A stretch of DNA of 41,542 bases from CAZKVU01 sp964556475 (GTDB lineage: Bacteria; Patescibacteriota; Microgenomatia; UBA1406; HO2-37-13b), in contig CAZKVU010000008.1 of NCBI GenBank assembly GCA_964556475.1, positions 1-41,542 on the forward strand. The letters are read 5' to 3'. Position numbers and translations under genes: made by a program. Of this stretch, positions 32,439 to 41,418 are shown in pieces. The first letter of the stretch is position 1, and the number at the start of each line of letters is the position of its first letter. Below the pieces are notes generated by a model. It searched no databases and was not told the origin of the DNA. It saw nothing but the letters and a program-made list of their open reading frames with translations.

Positions 32439-33188
32439 ATGAAAAAATCACTTATTCAGGAACTCGACGAATTGGAAAACAGCCACTGGTGGCACAGAGC
32501 AAAAAAAGACATTTTCTCTGAATACATTCAGAGATATATGAAAAAGCATAAAAAAGAACGTATCTCAATCCTTGAGCTTGGTTCAGGAGCGGCTAATATA
32601 TTAGCTTCATTTAAAGATGTCGCGGATGTTATTGCTCTTGATCCCGACAGCTCAGCAATTTCGTATGCCAAAAAAAGAGGGATTACAAAGACGATTCAAA
32701 AAACACTCGAACAATATAATGATTTTAAACCACAATCAATAGATATCGTTATTGCGGCTGATGTGCTTGAGCACATTAAAGATGATAAAGCAGCTCTTAA
32801 AAAAATCTGGAACATGCTCAAAAAAGATGGAATTCTTCTCGTACATGTCCCTGCTGATCAATCGCTCTTTTCATATTGGGATAAAGCACTTGGGCATTTC
32901 AGACGCTATGCAAAAAATGACTTACAATCGAAATTTGAGGATGCGCAATTTACCATCGACATGCTCTTTCACCGTGTGGTTATTCCATATCCACTTGTCA
33001 AAATATTTAGAAAATTCAAAAATATAAAGGAGTCTAATAATGAAAACATTCATTCGGATTTTAAAAACTTCCCATTATTTAATGGAGTTTTTTACCGTCT
33101 CATCCGCCTTGAAGATACCCTTTTTAAGAAAAATATGATATCATCTCCTTTTGGTCTTTCACTATTTGCTCAAGTACGAAAAAAATGA
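32439..33188 (+). CDS. Class I SAM-dependent methyltransferase
   Basis: 249 residues. LEELxNSHWWHRAKK start typical of Methyltransf_11/23 in glycan clusters; motif I ILELGSGAANILASF (about 44-58), acidic ALDPDS, and motif post-I DIVIAADVLEHIKDD, LVHVPADQSLFSYWDKALGHFRRY. A soluble enzyme, probably modifying a sugar or lipid precursor. It overlaps the next gene by 4 nt. -10 TATACT (32415-32420) would give a leader of about 12 nt. Confidence 0.85.
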   Translation: MKKSLIQELDELENSHWWHRAKKDIFSEYIQRYMKKHKKERISILELGSGAANILASFKDVADVIALDPDSSAISYAKKRGITKTIQKTLEQYNDFKPQSIDIVIAADVLEHIKDDKAALKKIWNMLKKDGILLVHVPADQSLFSYWDKALGHFRRYAKNDLQSKFEDAQFTIDMLFHRVVIPYPLVKIFRKFKNIKESNNENIHSDFKNFPLFNGVFYRLIRLEDTLFKKNMISSPFGLSLFAQVRKK

Positions 33189-33910
33189 ATTTTAGTATTA
33201 TCATTCCTTTATACAACGAAGAAACTCGGTTTCAGCAATTCTTCCCGACACTCTTAATTCATCTCGAAACAATTCTCAAAAAGGGTTCATATGAGATTAT
33301 TTGCGTGAACGATGGTTCTAGAGATAAAACGAAAAAAATTGTAGAACGATTTAAGAGGGAATTGCCATATCTTCGCCTCATAAATATTCAAAAGAACAAG
33401 GGAAAAGGGAATGCACTGAAAACTGGAGTTAAAGCAGCAAATGGATCAATGATATTCTTTACTGATATTGACCTTTCTGCCGATATTAATACACTACCTA
33501 AGTTTATTTCAGCACTGTCCAAAAACGCAGATATTGTTATAGCCTCTCGACTTCTTAAAAAAAGCAATGTTGAAAAGAGACAGGGGCTTATTCGACAAAC
33601 AATGGGAAAGGTATATACAAAAATGACAAAATTGTTTTTAGGATTACCTTATGTTGATATGACGTGCGGATTAAAGGGAGGGAACAGCAAACCTATGAAA
33701 GCAATTTTTTCAAAAATGCGTGTAAATAGGTGGTCGTTCGATCCTGAAATGCTGTTCCTTGCTAAAAAACATGGATATAGAGTAAAAGAATTTCCTGTTA
33801 AATGGGTGAACAATGAACAGTCAAAAGTTAATGTTCTGATAGATGCTTTACGATCATTCAGCGAGGTACTAATGATTAGAATAAACGATATCCTAGGGTA
33901 TTACGGCTAA
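33185..33910 (+). CDS. Family 2 glycosyltransferase, polyprenyl-phosphate sugar synthase-like
   Basis: 241 residues. GT-A fold: FSIIIPLYNEETRF (3-16), CVNDGSRDKT, GKGNALKTGVKAANG, FFTDIDLSADI (DxD-like), VDMTCGLKGGNS, RWSFDPEMLFLAKKHGYRVKEFPVKWVN. Resembles dolichyl/undecaprenyl-phosphate glucosyl- or mannosyltransferases without the C-terminal membrane segments. It would supply the lipid-linked sugar used by the GT-C proteins nearby. Confidence 0.87.
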   Translation: MNFSIIIPLYNEETRFQQFFPTLLIHLETILKKGSYEIICVNDGSRDKTKKIVERFKRELPYLRLINIQKNKGKGNALKTGVKAANGSMIFFTDIDLSADINTLPKFISALSKNADIVIASRLLKKSNVEKRQGLIRQTMGKVYTKMTKLFLGLPYVDMTCGLKGGNSKPMKAIFSKMRVNRWSFDPEMLFLAKKHGYRVKEFPVKWVNNEQSKVNVLIDALRSFSEVLMIRINDILGYYG

Positions 33911-33913
33911 TTA

Positions 33914-36091
33914 TTAGTTGCCGATTTTGGAAAGTTCTGCCTTTGCCTGCTCATCGTCAGGATCAATTTTCTCAAGAATATACTTAAAATTAGTTCGGGC
34001 GCCGTCAATATCTCCAATATATTCTGCTGCAAGTCCACGGGTCATATATGCATCCTTGTAGTCGGGTTTAAGCTTTATCGCAGTATTTGCAGGACCAAGT
34101 GCTCTGAATTTCAGCATTGTTCTATCGTCTTCATTTGGGCTTTCTAAAGCATCATATCTTCCTATAAAAAACAATGACTTCATATATGGATAGCGTGGGT
34201 CTGTTGGGGCTAAATCCTGTGCTTGAGTGATTGCTTTGATAGACGTGTCAAAATCTGATTCATCCTGTGTAATCTGATAGGCTAAAAAGTTGTTGCGTGC
34301 TTTTGATCGATAATAGTATACATTTTTCGGAGATTCCTTAAGTGTTTTGTCGTTATATTTTTGGGCAAGCTCGAAACATTGTTCGTTCTTTCCCTCGGTA
34401 GTTGGACACATAGGATTCTGAGTATGATTAAGGTAAGAATCAAAAAAACCCTTCTGGGCCAATACTTGGGATATTTTATCCTTGTATACATGCTCGCCTT
34501 TGAGTGAATCTGCATAATATAAATAGAATAATGCCTGATCATACTCTTGGATAAGTCTGTAATTCTCTCCGCGGGCATAATGAACGTCAGCCATATAATA
34601 TAATGATAAAAAGCTTACTCCATACATAAAGATAGTTAACGGAATCAGCAGCATTGCCTTTTGTACTACATTTAACCCTTCAATTTCGTCAACATGATCC
34701 TCATGATTTCTATTGAGAAGAAGCACCATAAATGCCGGAATTATATAAAAGAAAACATTAATGGTTGTTGTCGAAAATCCGAAGAAATTACTTACTGTAA
34801 TAGATGCAAATGCTGTAACGAGTATGACGCCAAGCAATTGTTTCTTTTCATCATGCTCGCTAAGAAATGGCTTAATACGTGAGATAACAACGCCAATCAA
34901 AATAAGATATGTGAGTACACCAAAGATGCCAGTTGTTGCAAAATAATTAAGTAGTTCGTTATGGGCCTTGTTATAGACAAAGTCCCATTCTGAGGTCATA
35001 TTATGATCAATAGGTCGCAAAAAATTAAATGAGTATGCAAATGTTTCCACACCGGAACCAAACCATGGATATTTAAGCCCTGTTGCGTAGGCTCCCTGCC
35101 AAACGATTTTTCTTATGGCAAATGAATCGGTAACAATCGTGCGCTTATGTAGACTTTCAACCTTTTGTTTCTGTGTATCTTTATTAGCGGATGTCTTAAA
35201 AATCATATTTTTATTTGTTGCAAAACCCATGACTGATGCACAAACAACAACAAGTAGAATCGGCAATAAAACTTTCTTAAAAAGATCAGAATACTCACCT
35301 CTCTTTTTCTTAAATATTTTTGTCATGAATATATAAACAAGAATTGAACTCAAACCTATTCCGTATGCCAGCATTGCAGATCTTGACTGTGTGAACATAA
35401 CACATAAAGTCCCCATGAAGATGTAGAAATAAAGCAGCCACTTCCTCTTAAACTCGTCAGAAAGAATGAAATAGATCGCAAACAAAATATTTACAACAAG
35501 GTAAATTCCTAGCCAATTTGGCTGGCCCAGTGTCGAAAACATTCGAACTGCAGGCTGAAACTCATTTGTCCAACAGCTCGTTTTAAAACTTCCAGTGAAA
35601 ATTTTACATGATAAGTCAAATCCAAATTTGTCAGGTAACCCCCACAGCATAACAATGGATGATGTTGCAAGTGAAACTTTGAGAAAATATTGTATTTTCT
35701 GTCGAATTTCATGAAGGTTAACATTTGAAACAAATGCGAAGTACAAAATAACATAACTTATTATTGATAGTAAGCCGCCATTAAATCTGCCGTAATATCC
35801 AAATATAGAGGTATGTCGATCAATTGAGAAATATGTTGAAGCAACTTGACTCAGTAAAAATGCTATCAGCGGCAGTGAAAGCGTTGTATTTCTAAAAATA
35901 ATTTTTTTGTATATAATCATCCTGACAAGCCATAAAGAAAGAATAAGGAGCGTAATGAAATAAATAAAAAGCATTTTATTAAACTCAAATATTTCAGATG
36001 TCTTGTGATACATGAGAAGTGGGGTAACACCTATGAGAAGTGTGTACAGGAAAATAAAAGCGTTATGTAGTTTAAGACTCAACTTTTTCAT
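33914..36091 (-). CDS. O-antigen ligase / Wzy-type membrane protein with C-terminal TPRs
   Basis: 725 residues from the ATG at 36091 (MKKLSLKLHN). An upstream frame start is less likely, as TACAAT on minus ends 9 nt before this ATG. About 12 membrane segments (10-500). The Wzy_C region has GRFNGGLLSI and WFGSGVETF (ligase-type), HNELLNYFATTGIFG. Then TPR-like repeats (about 520-725: ARGENYRLIQEYDQALFYLYYAD, AYMTRGLAAEYIGDIDGARTNFKYIL). The family includes O-antigen ligases and pilin or protein O-oligosaccharyltransferases (PglL/PilO type). Confidence 0.82.
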   Translation of the reverse strand: MKKLSLKLHNAFIFLYTLLIGVTPLLMYHKTSEIFEFNKMLFIYFITLLILSLWLVRMIIYKKIIFRNTTLSLPLIAFLLSQVASTYFSIDRHTSIFGYYGRFNGGLLSIISYVILYFAFVSNVNLHEIRQKIQYFLKVSLATSSIVMLWGLPDKFGFDLSCKIFTGSFKTSCWTNEFQPAVRMFSTLGQPNWLGIYLVVNILFAIYFILSDEFKRKWLLYFYIFMGTLCVMFTQSRSAMLAYGIGLSSILVYIFMTKIFKKKRGEYSDLFKKVLLPILLVVVCASVMGFATNKNMIFKTSANKDTQKQKVESLHKRTIVTDSFAIRKIVWQGAYATGLKYPWFGSGVETFAYSFNFLRPIDHNMTSEWDFVYNKAHNELLNYFATTGIFGVLTYLILIGVVISRIKPFLSEHDEKKQLLGVILVTAFASITVSNFFGFSTTTINVFFYIIPAFMVLLLNRNHEDHVDEIEGLNVVQKAMLLIPLTIFMYGVSFLSLYYMADVHYARGENYRLIQEYDQALFYLYYADSLKGEHVYKDKISQVLAQKGFFDSYLNHTQNPMCPTTEGKNEQCFELAQKYNDKTLKESPKNVYYYRSKARNNFLAYQITQDESDFDTSIKAITQAQDLAPTDPRYPYMKSLFFIGRYDALESPNEDDRTMLKFRALGPANTAIKLKPDYKDAYMTRGLAAEYIGDIDGARTNFKYILEKIDPDDEQAKAELSKIGN

Positions 36092-36118
36092 ACAGAGAAT
36101 ATTGTATGATATTATAAC

Positions 36119-37177
36119 ATGAAGCACAGAATACTCAGCTGGATTAATCCAATGCAATTCATACCTCTGAAGAAAACGTTTGTTGCCGTTGATTTTGGAA
36201 CATCTACAACAAGAATTGGGATTGAAGAAAAGGGGATAGTACTGCGCGAACCATCTTTTGTAGGTTATAACATGAAAACCGGCCAGGCGATTTTTTTTGG
36301 CCAGGAGGCAAAAGATATATACGGAAAAGCACCTGAATTTATTAAGGTTATTAAACCGATGGAAAATGGTATTATTTCGGACTTTGATGCAAGCGTTATT
36401 CTTATAGCTGAGTTTCTTAAAAAATCTGTTTATCCGTATTACTCACAATCTTTCATTAAAAAAGGTCTTGCAGCTTTTACCGTGGTTCCAACAACATCAA
36501 CTGAGGTTGAGCAAAAGGCTTTGCAGGAGGCATGTTTAAAGGCTGGTTTTCAGGAAGCATTTTTGATTGAAAAACCACTTGCAGCCGCTTACGGATCAGA
36601 CCTACCGATTTTTTCAAAAACACCAGTGTTTATTATCGATATTGGCGGCGGCATTATTGAAATAGCCATTATTATTATGGGCGGCATCGTAAAATCAAAA
36701 GTTCTGAAACTTGGTGGAGATCATATGGATAAACTTATCATTAATTATCTCCATTTGAAATATGGTCTTACTATTGGGGAACAGACAGCTGAAAATCTCA
36801 AGAATGAATTATTCAATTTAAAAGATAAAAAAAAGGTTTTAACAATACGCGGCAAATCGCTTGAAAATGGATTACCAAAATCCGTCAGGGTAACATCGCA
36901 GGATATTCAAGAGGCATTAGGTACTGTTACAAATCAACTTATTGACGGAATTAAAGAAATTATTGAAGCAGTTCCACCGGAAATTATTGACGGACTTATG
37001 AGGAATGGCATTACAATAACAGGACAGCTTGCTGAGATCGGTGGGCTTGCTGATGAAGTGATGAATGAAGTAAAAATCCCAATCCATATAAGCAATAATC
37101 CTGAATCGTCTACTATTCGGGGACTTATGAAGTTCTTTAGAAAACCTGAATTGCTCAAGCGGGTGGTGCTTCACTAA
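36119..37177 (+). CDS. MreB-like actin-fold protein
   Basis: 352 residues. Phosphate-1 AVDFGTSTTRIGI (24-36), FTVVPTTSTEVEQKALQEACLKAGF (connect region as in MreB), phosphate-2 FIIDIGGGIIEIAII (about 171-185), and ITGQLAEIGGLADEV where MreB has the adenosine motif LTGGGALLRGL. The GGG of this motif is altered (TGQLAEIGG). No other mre genes are adjacent. It is probably a filament-forming or related ATPase in cell shape. -10 TATGAT (36105-36110) ends 8 nt before the ATG; it is divergent from the Wzy-like gene. Confidence 0.85.
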   Translation: MKHRILSWINPMQFIPLKKTFVAVDFGTSTTRIGIEEKGIVLREPSFVGYNMKTGQAIFFGQEAKDIYGKAPEFIKVIKPMENGIISDFDASVILIAEFLKKSVYPYYSQSFIKKGLAAFTVVPTTSTEVEQKALQEACLKAGFQEAFLIEKPLAAAYGSDLPIFSKTPVFIIDIGGGIIEIAIIIMGGIVKSKVLKLGGDHMDKLIINYLHLKYGLTIGEQTAENLKNELFNLKDKKKVLTIRGKSLENGLPKSVRVTSQDIQEALGTVTNQLIDGIKEIIEAVPPEIIDGLMRNGITITGQLAEIGGLADEVMNEVKIPIHISNNPESSTIRGLMKFFRKPELLKRVVLH

Positions 37178-37216
37178 TCTGCTTGAATAGGGTCTAAAAA
37201 AAGTGCACAATGAGGT

Positions 37217-38869
37217 ATGGAAGATATGCAGGAAGAACAGGCATTTTCGACTAAAAAAAAGATTATTGTTGTTTCAGGAGTTATTGGACTGGCGTTCCTC
37301 ACAAGCCTCGTATTGGTATTTTTTTCGCGCAGATCAGATTCAACAAAATTATTACAACCCAACCCTACCGTTGTTCCGGGTGAAGGCGTACGCATAAACA
37401 TTAATAATAGCCCAGATAATCCATTGATTCCCCAGGAGGAAATTAATAAAAGTACACAATCAAAATCTCAAACGCCAACAAATAATTCTCAGGATAATTC
37501 GCAAGGAAAAACATACGATTTTAAATATGAATTGGCACCAAATTTACAGCATCAGAAACGATCTCTTCTTCATGTAGCTCAGGCCTTTGCTGCTGAACCC
37601 TGTAGTTTAGATACAATCCCATCATCTATGCCGATATTCAAGCTTCAACAACATCTAACCGCAGAGGACGGACAAAAAATAGCAGGTAAGTTTTCTCTCC
37701 CAATAACAACATACTCACTGCCAACCGAAGGTGGTGTTATGCAATATTTTTTTACTGATACCAGTACCGGTGATTATCTAACAATTATGGAACCTTCTGG
37801 TGTTTATACCTATCATCATGCCCCAGCCTCACTTGGAAGTTCAATTGATAGCTCTGGTGCTCAAAATGTTGTCAGTTCGGTATTAAAGGAATTTTTTGAT
37901 GGTCAATCTCTTGAACAAATTTCAAGCTATGAAAATCCGGGCAATACTGCTGCATCATTTGTTTATAAATATCAGCAATCTCTTGCAGGGACTCAGATAA
38001 TGGATGGCTCATCAGTTGGCTCCTTAGAAACCTCGTCTCCGTGTAATATGAAGCCTGCTGAATCAGTTGGCACGGTGGAAATGTGGTTAGCCCAGGATGG
38101 TTCACCTGTTAATCTTTTTTCAAAAATCAGACCAATTACAGAATCTAAACCGATGACGATACTAGATTTACCTGAAGCTCTTAAGCAATCAGAAGACATT
38201 TCTTACATTGATCCAATCGTATTCTCAAAAAAAGGTACAACAAGTGGCAAAGTTGTACTCGATGAGGCAGCATCGCCAGTATATGTAGACCCCGGACCTC
38301 AATTTGGTTTATCATGTTACATACCTGTTTATCAGGCATGCGGCAAAACCGAAGGTGGAGAAAAGGTTTGTCCAATATTTCCAGCTGTTAATATTAAGGA
38401 CCTTAAGGAATATTGTGCTGCAAAACCACTATCAGGTCTTGAAGTAGGAAAAGTACCATCTGAGGCAGGTGATACTATTAAATATTCACATTTCCCGTTC
38501 AATCCTCCAACACCTCCGGAGCCGCCGAAAATTGGGCAGTGCGGTGGTGGTCTTGTTGACTATAATATTACCTGCAGCCAAAAATTCTTTTCAGATAAAT
38601 CGTTACCTCCGGCTTGCTCAGCCATGGTAAGTGTTCCAACAAATGAATCACCAGACACCTATGTTTGTGATAGCGGATGTAAAGAAAAAGCAATTTCTGG
38701 CAGCGTGAGCCTGGGATCAGGCGGTGGAGATCCGTGTAAACAGCTTTTTGAAGACTATAATGAAAAACAAACAAGCTCAACCAATAAGATTCCACTCGAT
38801 AAGTACATGCAGGACTTCCATGTACCAGAAGGTGAGTATGATTGCTCTGTCAACATATGTCCCTGTTAA
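37217..38869 (+). CDS. Unknown membrane-anchored Cys-rich surface protein
   Basis: 550 residues. Short cytoplasmic start, one membrane helix at about 15-37, then a Ser/Asn/Gln-rich linker (about 45-100) and a large external part. 15 cysteines lie after residue 125, 13 of them in the last 200 residues (GLSCYIPVYQACG, QCGGG, PACSAM, YVCDSGCKE, SVNICPC), implying disulfides. A Pro-rich stretch (NPPTPPEPPK) sits at about 433. I recognise no family. It is in series with the MreB-like gene (39 nt) and overlaps the next gene by 13 nt, so these are probably one transcription unit. Confidence 0.7.
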   Translation: MEDMQEEQAFSTKKKIIVVSGVIGLAFLTSLVLVFFSRRSDSTKLLQPNPTVVPGEGVRININNSPDNPLIPQEEINKSTQSKSQTPTNNSQDNSQGKTYDFKYELAPNLQHQKRSLLHVAQAFAAEPCSLDTIPSSMPIFKLQQHLTAEDGQKIAGKFSLPITTYSLPTEGGVMQYFFTDTSTGDYLTIMEPSGVYTYHHAPASLGSSIDSSGAQNVVSSVLKEFFDGQSLEQISSYENPGNTAASFVYKYQQSLAGTQIMDGSSVGSLETSSPCNMKPAESVGTVEMWLAQDGSPVNLFSKIRPITESKPMTILDLPEALKQSEDISYIDPIVFSKKGTTSGKVVLDEAASPVYVDPGPQFGLSCYIPVYQACGKTEGGEKVCPIFPAVNIKDLKEYCAAKPLSGLEVGKVPSEAGDTIKYSHFPFNPPTPPEPPKIGQCGGGLVDYNITCSQKFFSDKSLPPACSAMVSVPTNESPDTYVCDSGCKEKAISGSVSLGSGGGDPCKQLFEDYNEKQTSSTNKIPLDKYMQDFHVPEGEYDCSVNICPC

Positions 38870-39345
38870 AAAAATTACGGCTTAATCCAGTTCAGACAAT
38901 ATATCTTCTCGCAATATTCGCAATCTCATGCTTCATATTTACAAAATCAATACATGCATATTGGGATAAAAAGCATCTATGCGATAATGCATATACCTAT
39001 TGGTCACTTGAGGAGGCTCTAAAAAATCCGAATGTTATATGTATTTTGCATCTCCATAACGACGATAAGGCTATTTCTCAAGATATTCTCAAACTGAAAA
39101 ACCTCAAAATACTACATTTACATATGAATCACCTTGCCGAAGTGCCAATTTTCTTGAATAAATTAGATAATTTGTCAGAGCTTGCTATTGATGGATATCA
39201 GTTTGAAGGTGAATATAAGAAAATTCAGAAAGAATTTCCGGGCGTTGTTGTTGTTCTTGACTTCAGCCATCCACCTCATGATGATCCTCATGATACGAAT
39301 GATGTGTCAAAAGGAGATCCTCAGGACAATCAACAAGAGCGCTAA
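38857..39345 (+). CDS. Membrane-anchored leucine-rich-repeat-like protein
   Basis: 162 residues from the ATG at 38857 (MSLLKKLRLN), the first ATG after a TTG five codons earlier. Membrane segment at about 12-31. Residues about 65-125 read as LRR: ILKLKNLKILHLHMNHLAEVP, then FLNKLDNLSELAIDGYQF, two to three repeats of LxxLxxLxLxxNxLxxxP type. The tail is His/Asp-rich (HPPHDDPHDTNDVSKGD) and may bind metal. It likely binds a protein partner outside the cell. Overlaps the previous gene by 13 nt. Confidence 0.75.
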   Translation: MSLLKKLRLNPVQTIYLLAIFAISCFIFTKSIHAYWDKKHLCDNAYTYWSLEEALKNPNVICILHLHNDDKAISQDILKLKNLKILHLHMNHLAEVPIFLNKLDNLSELAIDGYQFEGEYKKIQKEFPGVVVVLDFSHPPHDDPHDTNDVSKGDPQDNQQER

Positions 39346-39352
39346 CTTCGTG

Positions 39353-39380
39353 TTGACTTTTGTTTCAAAACCCCTATAAT
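39353..39380 (+). promoter_or_regulatory. 16S rRNA promoter
   Basis: TTGACT (39353-39358), 16-nt spacer, TATAAT (39375-39380). Predicted start about 39387, some 90 nt before mature 16S. It sits directly after the stop of the preceding gene. Confidence 0.75.
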
Positions 39381-39439
39381 AGAGGTTACTCCAATTTATG
39401 CGAGTTCATTTTTTTTCGCATTAATTTATGAAGGAGTGT

Positions 39440-39466
39440 ACGTTGACAATAGTAATGTGGTTGGAA
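39440..39466 (+). other. Pre-16S processing stem, leader strand
   Basis: These 27 bases pair with 41018-41044 over their full length with only two G-U pairs, flanking the 16S gene. This is the classical RNase III substrate that loops out pre-16S rRNA. The mature 5' end is expected about 10 nt inside. Confidence 0.88.
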
Positions 39467-39474
39467 TAACCGCT

Positions 39475-40977
39475 TTTTTTAAGAGTTTGATCCTGGCTCA
39501 GGATGAACGCTAGCGGCGTGTTTAAGATATGCAAGTCGAACGTCGTCTTGTTGGTGCTTGCACTAACAAGATGTAGTGGCAGACGGCTGAGTAACACGTA
39601 GGAACCTACCCCTAGGTAGAGGATAGCCCCGGGAAACCGGGGGTAATACTTTATAGTCTTGCAAAAGTAAAGGGCGTAACTGCTCGCCAAGGGAGGGGCC
39701 TGCGGCCTATCAGGTAGTTGGTGGGGTAATTGCCTACCAAGCCTATGACGGGTAACTGACCTTATGAGGGTGATCAGTCAGAGGAGCACTGAGATACGGG
39801 CTCCACACCTACGGGTGGCAGCAATCAAGAATAGTTGTCAATGGGCGAAAGCCTGAACACGCGACGCCGCGTGCGGGAAGAAGCTTTTCGGAGTGTAAAC
39901 CGCTGTGGCAGGGGAAGAAGCCTTCGGGTTGACGGTACCCTGCTAGAAAGTAGCCGCTAACTTCGTGCCAGAAGCGTCGGTGATACGTGGGCTACAAGCG
40001 TTATCCGGTGTAACTGGGTGTAAAGGGTCTGTAGGCGGTCATTCAAGTTACTTTTCAAAGCCCTCTGCTTACCAGAGGAAAGGGAAGTAATACTGTATGA
40101 CTAGAGTTATTTTTAGGGTAATCGGAATTCATAGAGGAGTAGTGAAATGCGTTGATACTATGAAGAACACCAATGGCGAAGGCAGATTACTGGAAAATAA
40201 CTGACGCTGAGAGACGAAAGCTAGGGGAGCGAACCGGATTAGAGACCCGGGTAGTCCTAGCCCTAAACGATGCTCGCTAGTTGCATTCCATGTTGATTTT
40301 TCAGTATGGGGTGTGGCGAAGCTAACGCGTTAAGCGAGCCACCTGGGGAGTACGACCGCAAGGTTGAAACTCAAAGGAATTGGCGGGGAGACACACAACT
40401 AGTGGAACATGTGGTTCAATTCGATACAAACCGAAGCACCTCACCAAGGTTTGACATGTAGATGCATCTTAGTGGAAACACTTCGAGCCTTCGAGGGTTC
40501 TACACAGCTGTTGCATGGCTGTCGTCAGTTCGTTCCGTGAGGAGTGCCGTTAAGTCGGACAACGAACGTAACCTTTGCCCCATGTTATATTTGTCATGGG
40601 GGACTGCCCTGCCGATGGTAGGGAGGAAGGAGAAGCAGACGTCAAGTCAGCATGACGCTTACGCCTTGGGCGACACACATGTTACAATGAGCTGGACAAA
40701 GGGTTGCTAAACTGTAAAGTGGAGCTAATCCCACAAACCGGCTCTCAGTGGGGATTGAGGTCTGAAACTCGACCTCATGAACGCGGAATTAGTAGTAATC
40801 GCGGGTCAGCTAAACCGCGGTGAATACGTTCTTGTCTCTTGCACACACTGCCCGTCAAGCCAACAAAGTCGGATGTACCCGAAGGCTCACATTTGTGGGA
40901 CGAGGGTAACGCCGGCGATGGGGACTAAGTCGTAACAAGGTACCCGTTCTGGAAGGAGCGGGTGAATCACCTCCTTT
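39475..40977 (+). rRNA. 16S ribosomal RNA
   Basis: Starts around AGAGTTTGATCCTGGCTCAG (39482) and ends at ATCACCTCCTTTCT with the anti-Shine-Dalgarno CCTCC intact. About 1,500 nt, with no large insertion or intron. Conserved blocks such as ATTAGAGACCCGGGTAGTCC and AACTCAAAGGAATTGGCGGG are recognisable. It is strongly divergent: the 515 region reads GTGCCAGAAGCGTCGGTGA, and the 1100 region GGACAACGAACGTAACC. Ends are estimated by alignment from memory with E. coli. It is followed by a protein gene and not by a tRNA/23S spacer, so the rRNA genes are apparently unlinked. Confidence 0.97.
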
Positions 40978-41017
40978 CTTTTTTTTAAAAAAATTAGAAA
41001 TTTCATAAAAGACCAAG

Positions 41018-41044
41018 TTCCAACCACGTTATTATTGTCAACGT
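41018..41044 (+). other. Pre-16S processing stem, trailer strand
   Basis: Complement of 39440-39466 (27 pairs, two of them G-U). It starts about 40 nt after the mature 16S end. A T-rich/A-rich stretch (40977-41010) lies between. Confidence 0.88.
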
Positions 41045-41072
41045 CAATTTAACTATCCATTACATTCATACA

Positions 41073-41384
41073 ATGCCTGAATTCGGTCCGACCCCTGCTT
41101 ACGCATTAAACAAAAAAGTTTGTGCATTCTCAGCAGAATGCCAAGATAGAAGATCAAGAATAGGAGGATCTAGTTACTGCGAGCTTGTTGCGATGGTAAA
41201 GAAAATTCGAGAAGACGCAACTGCAAATGGCACACCGCATTTCACTGATCAAGTCGTAGGAGAAGCTGAAATCGATCTCCTCAATATAAGCGGAACTGCA
41301 GATGGAGATTGTGGATGTATCCAACCTAACCAGGTTCATCATGAAGTCAAGATTGCCGAAAGGGCGCTTGGTATTACCGACTAA
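41073..41384 (+). CDS. Unknown small protein after 16S rRNA
   Basis: 103 residues, no signal or membrane segment, five cysteines (C17, C23, C36, and CGC near residue 80). Mixed helical and loop composition (SYCELVAMVKKIREDA; EVKIAERALGI). No family recognised. TACATT (41061-41066) ends 6 nt before the ATG as in other genes here; no good -35 is seen. It lies 28 nt after the 16S trailer stem and has no rRNA-like features. Confidence 0.6.
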   Translation: MPEFGPTPAYALNKKVCAFSAECQDRRSRIGGSSYCELVAMVKKIREDATANGTPHFTDQVVGEAEIDLLNISGTADGDCGCIQPNQVHHEVKIAERALGITD

Positions 41385-41418
41385 ATAAGAACAACCCCTA
41401 TTATTTTCCAAATAGCCT

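Noticed and set aside
36092..36157. Longer start of the Wzy-like gene
   Set aside because: It overlaps the divergent MreB-like gene and its promoter; MKKLSLKLHN at 36091 is followed at once by membrane segments and has a -10 at the right place.
39457..39480. Terminator-like hairpin GTGGTT/AACCGC with T7 just before 16S
   Set aside because: GTGGTT is part of the longer and much better 27-bp leader/trailer stem; a terminator here would block 16S.
40462..40710. Open frame of 82 codons on plus
   Set aside because: It lies wholly inside 16S rRNA.
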